Positions 12,410 through 15,632 of a stretch of DNA of 15,632 bases are shown in pieces. This stretch comes from CAYFUT01 sp964346395 (GTDB lineage: Bacteria; Bacillota; Halanaerobiia; Halobacteroidales; Halobacteroidaceae): NCBI GenBank assembly GCA_964346395.1, contig CAYFUT010000062.1, positions 1-15,632 on the forward strand, given 5' to 3'. The stretch's first letter is position 1; each line of letters begins with the position of its first letter. The notes below the pieces were generated by a model. The model saw only the letters and a list, made by a program, of their open reading frames with translations, ran no database searches and was not told the DNA's origin. The position numbers and the translations under genes were made by a program.

Positions 12410-13993
12410 TTACTTAGGATTCGCCGGCTCAATATCAATATTTTTGCCTTTTATTTGATTATTCTTCATTCCCTCTAGTACTTCTTTTGCGTGCTCTCTA
12501 GGAACTTCTACAAAGGTATATCGATCATAAATATCAATTAGCCCCACTAAATCCCCAGAAACACCAGTTTCTCCAGCAATAGAGCCCACAACGTCTCCCG
12601 GCGATATATTATTCTTCTTTCCGGCATTGATAAATAACCTAACCATCCCCGGCTCTGCTCCTGTATCACCAAAATGTTCTATTTTTTCTTGTTCCTCTTG
12701 CTCCTCTTCGTCCATCAACAACTTTAATAAAGCTGCTGCAATATCAACAGAAATATAATCTTCGGCAATTAATTCTTCAATTAATTTACTCTCTCTTGTT
12801 AGATTTTCGTTTTCTATAATTTCCGATACTTCATTTAAAATTAAATCCATTTTTATTTCTTCTACATCACTAGCCGAAGGAACTGGTTTTCTTTCAACCC
12901 TAGTTTTAGCATACTTTTCAATTGATTTTAACTTGTGAATTTCTTTTCCGACTACAAAAGTAAAGGCGCGACCTTTTTTCCCAGCCCGACCTGTCCTTCC
13001 AATCCGGTGAACATAATACTCTTCATCCTGGGGAATATCATAATTAAATACAATTTCTATATCATCAACATCAATCCCGCGGGCCGCTACATCAGTGGCT
13101 ACCAGAATCTCTATTTTTCTATTCTTAAATTTATTCATTACCCTATCCCGCTGCCGCTGATTAAATCCGCCGTGTAAACCATCAGCAAAATAACCTCGAG
13201 CTTGCAGATGAAGTGTAAGCTCATCCACCTTTTTTCGGGTATTACAAAAAACTAATGATAATTCCGGATCATACATATCAATTAGCCGCGATAAAACTTC
13301 TAATTTATTCCCTCTCTTCACCTCAAAATAGGCTTGTTCAATATTCGGGACTGTTAGTTTTTTATGGGCTATTTTTATTATTTCCGGATTGTTTTGATAT
13401 TTCTTTCTTAATTTTAAAATAGACTGCGGCATCGTAGCAGAAAAGAAAACAGTCTGCCTATCTCCCTTAACGCCCTTTAAAATCGTTTCTATATCATCTC
13501 TAAATCCCATATTCAACATCTCATCTGCTTCATCTAAAACTACCATCTGCAAATTATCTAATTCCAAAGTTCCCCGCCGCATATGATCCATTGTCCTGCC
13601 GGGAGTTCCAATTACAATCTGCACTCCTTTATTTAATGCTTTAATCTGTCGTTTGATCGGCTGTCCGCCGTAAACCGGCAGCGACTTAATCCTTTGTTTA
13701 TACTTTCCTAATCGATTCAATTCTTCCGCTACCTGAATAGCTAATTCTCGAGTAGGACATAAAATTATCGCCTGCACATCTTTATTCTTAGGATCAATCT
13801 TTTCTAAAATCGGAATCCCAAAGGCTGCTGTCTTCCCAGTCCCGGTTTGTGCTTGACCTATTACATCCCTTCCCTTTAATATATAAGGAATTGCCTGTGT
13901 CTGAATGGGAGTTGCTTCTTCAAAACCCATATCTTCAACTGCCTTATTAATCTCAGTGGACAAATTCAACTCTGCAAATTTCTTCTTTTCCAT
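12410..13993 (-). CDS. deaD: DEAD-box ATP-dependent RNA helicase with DbpA-type C-terminal domain
   Basis: A 527-residue cytoplasmic RNA helicase that unwinds RNA in ribosome assembly, mRNA turnover or cold adaptation. All core motifs are present in order: Q motif FEEATPIQTQAIP (24-36), AQTGTGKT (48-55), PTREL (80-84), GTPGR (129-133), DEAD (154-157), SAT (185-187), LVFCNT (247-252), ATDVAARGID (299-308) and HRIGRTGRAG (329-338). A linker with an acidic EEEQEEQEK stretch leads to a C-terminal DbpA-like RNA-binding domain (about 450-525; MVRLFINAGKKNNISPGDVV). This is the CsdA/DeaD-CshA layout. GGGAAGTG precedes the ATG. It appears monocistronic, between its own terminator and the fumarase terminator. 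The 5' flank (13994-14188) is AT-rich and I find no convincing promoter. Confidence 0.95.
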   Translation of the reverse strand: MEKKKFAELNLSTEINKAVEDMGFEEATPIQTQAIPYILKGRDVIGQAQTGTGKTAAFGIPILEKIDPKNKDVQAIILCPTRELAIQVAEELNRLGKYKQRIKSLPVYGGQPIKRQIKALNKGVQIVIGTPGRTMDHMRRGTLELDNLQMVVLDEADEMLNMGFRDDIETILKGVKGDRQTVFFSATMPQSILKLRKKYQNNPEIIKIAHKKLTVPNIEQAYFEVKRGNKLEVLSRLIDMYDPELSLVFCNTRKKVDELTLHLQARGYFADGLHGGFNQRQRDRVMNKFKNRKIEILVATDVAARGIDVDDIEIVFNYDIPQDEEYYVHRIGRTGRAGKKGRAFTFVVGKEIHKLKSIEKYAKTRVERKPVPSASDVEEIKMDLILNEVSEIIENENLTRESKLIEELIAEDYISVDIAAALLKLLMDEEEQEEQEKIEHFGDTGAEPGMVRLFINAGKKNNISPGDVVGSIAGETGVSGDLVGLIDIYDRYTFVEVPREHAKEVLEGMKNNQIKGKNIDIEPANPK

Positions 13994-14188
13994 GTAATTT
14001 CACTTCCCTAATTTAATTAATGATCTTCTCCACTATAACATAGTATACTTTAAATTACTAGGAATATAAGCTAAGTATGGATTATATTGTTCCAATTACT
14101 ATTAAGCTTAAGCCAGGAAAACTACTTTTTTCAATTTTTAATATAATCTTTATATTTAACAATAAACCAATTATGTTCAAAAGAAAAA

Positions 14189-14214
14189 ATCCGCACCAAA
14201 AGTTGGCCCGGATT
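14189..14214 (-). terminator. Terminator of the fumarase operon
   Basis: On the minus strand AATCCG pairs with CGGATT, with an inner CCAA/TTGG helix, followed directly by a TTTTTTC tract (14188-14182). It lies 12 nt beyond the fumarase beta-subunit stop and is the best-formed intrinsic terminator in the right half. Confidence 0.85.
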
Positions 14215-14225
14215 AAATATTAAGT

Positions 14226-14768
14226 TTATGTCTCTGAATCATCGTATAAACTGGTACCGTCACTATCAATAGCTACAATTAGCGGTAAATCTTCCACCTT
14301 AAGTCTACGGACTGCCTCCGTTCCCAAATCATCATAAGCAATTACTTCTGCCTCCTTGATTCTCTGGGCAATTAAAGCTGCTGCTCCGCCGATTGCTGCT
14401 AAGTAAACAGCCCCTTCTTCCTTCATTGCCTCTACTACCTCATCACTTCGGTCTCCTTTACCGATCATCCCGCGCAGACCTTGTTCTCTAATTAAGGTCG
14501 GCGCAAAAGGATCCATTCGATAACTGGTAGTTGGCCCGGCCGAACCAATCACTTGTCCGGGTTTAGCCGGCGCCGGACCTACATAATAAATCACTTGGCC
14601 GTCCAGATCCATAGGCAGCTCTTTCTCCGCTTCCACTGCTTCTACTAAGCGAGCGTGAGCAGCATCGCGACCAGTATAAATGGTACCTGATAACAGTACG
14701 TTATCTCCTGCTTTTAGCTCTCTAACTTCCGCTTCAGTTAAGGGAGTTTCTAGTTTAACTTCACTCAT
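14226..14768 (-). CDS. Fumarate hydratase / tartrate dehydratase beta subunit (class I, Fe-S)
   Basis: I choose ATG 14768 because GGGAGGTGG sits 5 nt before it; the longer frame begins with a GTG at 14777 that overlaps the ribosome binding site. The 180-residue product matches the C-terminal domain of class I iron-sulfur fumarases, made here as a separate subunit. Recognisable parts are GDNVLLSGTIYTGRDAAHARL, YYVGPAPAKPGQVIGSAGPTTSYRMD, GMIGKGDRS and AIGGAAALIA. It works with the alpha subunit to interconvert fumarate and malate (or dehydrate tartrate) in the cytoplasm. Its ATG overlaps the end of the alpha gene by 8 nt, so translation is coupled. Fumarase is more probable than tartrate dehydratase in an anaerobe with no tartrate genes nearby, but sequence does not settle it. 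Confidence 0.93.
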   Translation of the reverse strand: MSEVKLETPLTEAEVRELKAGDNVLLSGTIYTGRDAAHARLVEAVEAEKELPMDLDGQVIYYVGPAPAKPGQVIGSAGPTTSYRMDPFAPTLIREQGLRGMIGKGDRSDEVVEAMKEEGAVYLAAIGGAAALIAQRIKEAEVIAYDDLGTEAVRRLKVEDLPLIVAIDSDGTSLYDDSET

Positions 14769-15618
14769 TATCTCCACCTCCCAAAACTCGTTCCCGATGG
14801 CGGGTTACATGACAGTTAATATTCACTGCTACCGGCAGACCAGCAATATGCGTTGGATAAGTTTCTATATTAACTGCTAAAGCAGTAGTTTTGCCGCCGA
14901 AACCCTGCGGGCCAACATCCAGCTGATTTACTTCGGTTAAGAGCTCTTCTTCTAGTGCAGCTATCTTTTTCTGCTCACTGGCAGTGCCCACCGGCCTTAA
15001 CAGCGACTTTTTCGCCAGCAGAGCTGCCTGCTCAAAGGTACCGCCGATGCCTACTCCGACTACTACCGGCGGACAGGGGTTAGGCCCTGCTTCTTCCACC
15101 GTCTTAAGCACAAACTCTTTAACTCCGGCTACACCGTCAGCCGGCTTCAGCATCTTAATCTGACTCATATTTTCACTGCCGAAACCCTTAGGGGCTACCA
15201 TTAATTTTAATTCATTCCCCGGTACAATCTCCGTATGAATCACCGCCGGAGTATTATCGCCCGTATTTTCCCGCTCTAAAGGGCCGTCAACTACCGATTT
15301 GCGCAGATATCCTTCCTGATAACCTTTCCTTACTCCCTGATTAATAACCTCTTTTAAATTACCTCCTTCTAGCTCAGCATCCTGCCCTAACTCCACGAAA
15401 ACCACCGCCATCCCTGTATCCTGGCAGATAGGCACTCTTTCTTCGCGGGCAATTTCAGCATTCTCAATCAACTGCTCCAAAATCTCTTTAGCTACCGGAG
15501 ACTCTTCCCGCTCTAAAGCCTGGTGATAACTCTCAACTATATCATCACCTAACACATAATTGGCCTCCTGACACATTTCTGCTACTGCCTCCGTAATTTC
15601 CTCTGCTTGAATAGCCAC
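14761..15618 (-). CDS. Fumarate hydratase / tartrate dehydratase alpha subunit (class I, Fe-S)
   Basis: A complete 285-residue gene starting with GTG at 15618. AGGAGGG at the very end of the window lies 7 nt upstream and fixes this start. This subunit carries the catalytic [4Fe-4S] cluster of oxygen-sensitive class I fumarases. The three cysteine ligands expected for the family are C65 (PICQDTG), C182 (GPNPCPPVVVGVGIGG) and C269 (VNINCHVTRH). Other signatures are ENTGDNTPAVIHTE and GFGGKTTALAVN. It may contribute to a reductive or partial TCA pathway, by inference. Any promoter lies outside the window. The beta subunit follows with an 8-nt overlap. Confidence 0.95.
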   Translation of the reverse strand: MAIQAEEITEAVAEMCQEANYVLGDDIVESYHQALEREESPVAKEILEQLIENAEIAREERVPICQDTGMAVVFVELGQDAELEGGNLKEVINQGVRKGYQEGYLRKSVVDGPLERENTGDNTPAVIHTEIVPGNELKLMVAPKGFGSENMSQIKMLKPADGVAGVKEFVLKTVEEAGPNPCPPVVVGVGIGGTFEQAALLAKKSLLRPVGTASEQKKIAALEEELLTEVNQLDVGPQGFGGKTTALAVNIETYPTHIAGLPVAVNINCHVTRHRERVLGGGDNE

Positions 15619-15632
15619 TATCTAACCCTCCT

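Noticed and set aside
12935..13177. Plus-strand 80-codon frame antisense to the helicase
   Set aside because: It overlaps conserved helicase motifs V and VI on the minus strand and has no initiation signals.

Overview
The window looks like chromosomal DNA from a low-GC, spore-forming, anaerobic Firmicute. A halophilic member of the Halanaerobiales or Halobacteroidaceae would fit, but this is inferred from gene content and base composition, not from a marker gene. Support comes from strong GGAGG-type ribosome binding sites, AT-rich intergenic DNA, tiny single-membrane-segment proteins of the sporulation YjcZ type, a two-subunit iron-sulfur fumarase and a three-cysteine LarE. Almost everything lies on the minus strand. 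The exceptions are a leucine-rich-repeat gene at the left edge and two tiny genes near 2.8-3.1 kb.

Left part (1-3.2 kb). The 3' end of an internalin-like leucine-rich-repeat gene (+) ends at a bidirectional terminator shared with a transaldolase/fructose-6-phosphate aldolase gene (-). Next comes a decayed stretch. One open frame joins the start of a helix-turn-helix regulator to the C-terminal domain of a Gfo/Idh/MocA oxidoreductase. A short remnant of a SorC-type sugar-responsive regulator lies nearby. Two tiny hydrophobic-peptide genes (32 and 27 aa, +) with excellent ribosome binding sites follow.

Centre (3.2-12.1 kb). A lipoprotein polysaccharide deacetylase (-) precedes, on the map, a long minus-strand operon for nickel. 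In transcription order it runs nikR, then larE, substrate-binding lipoprotein, FecCD-type permease, ABC ATPase, a TrmO/TsaA-FmdE-zinc-ribbon fusion protein, larB, and larC split by a -1 frameshift at a run of nine A. LarB, LarE and LarC build the nickel-pincer nucleotide cofactor of lactate racemase (LarA) and related enzymes. The transporter probably imports nickel or a nickel chelate, and NikR probably controls the set. Two matching inverted repeats, GTAAC(A/C)-N15-(T/G)GTTA(C/G), sit in the nikR promoter region and over a likely promoter just behind nikR; they are my candidate NikR operators. NikR itself lacks two of the four usual high-affinity nickel ligands. No larA is present in the window.

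Right part (12.4-15.6 kb). A DEAD-box RNA helicase with a DbpA-type C-terminal RNA-binding domain is followed by the alpha and beta subunits of a class I (iron-sulfur) fumarase/tartrate dehydratase with overlapping ends. Each unit closes with its own hairpin terminator. Three of these terminators reuse the stem core CCAA/TTGG or GGCCAAC/GTTGGCC.
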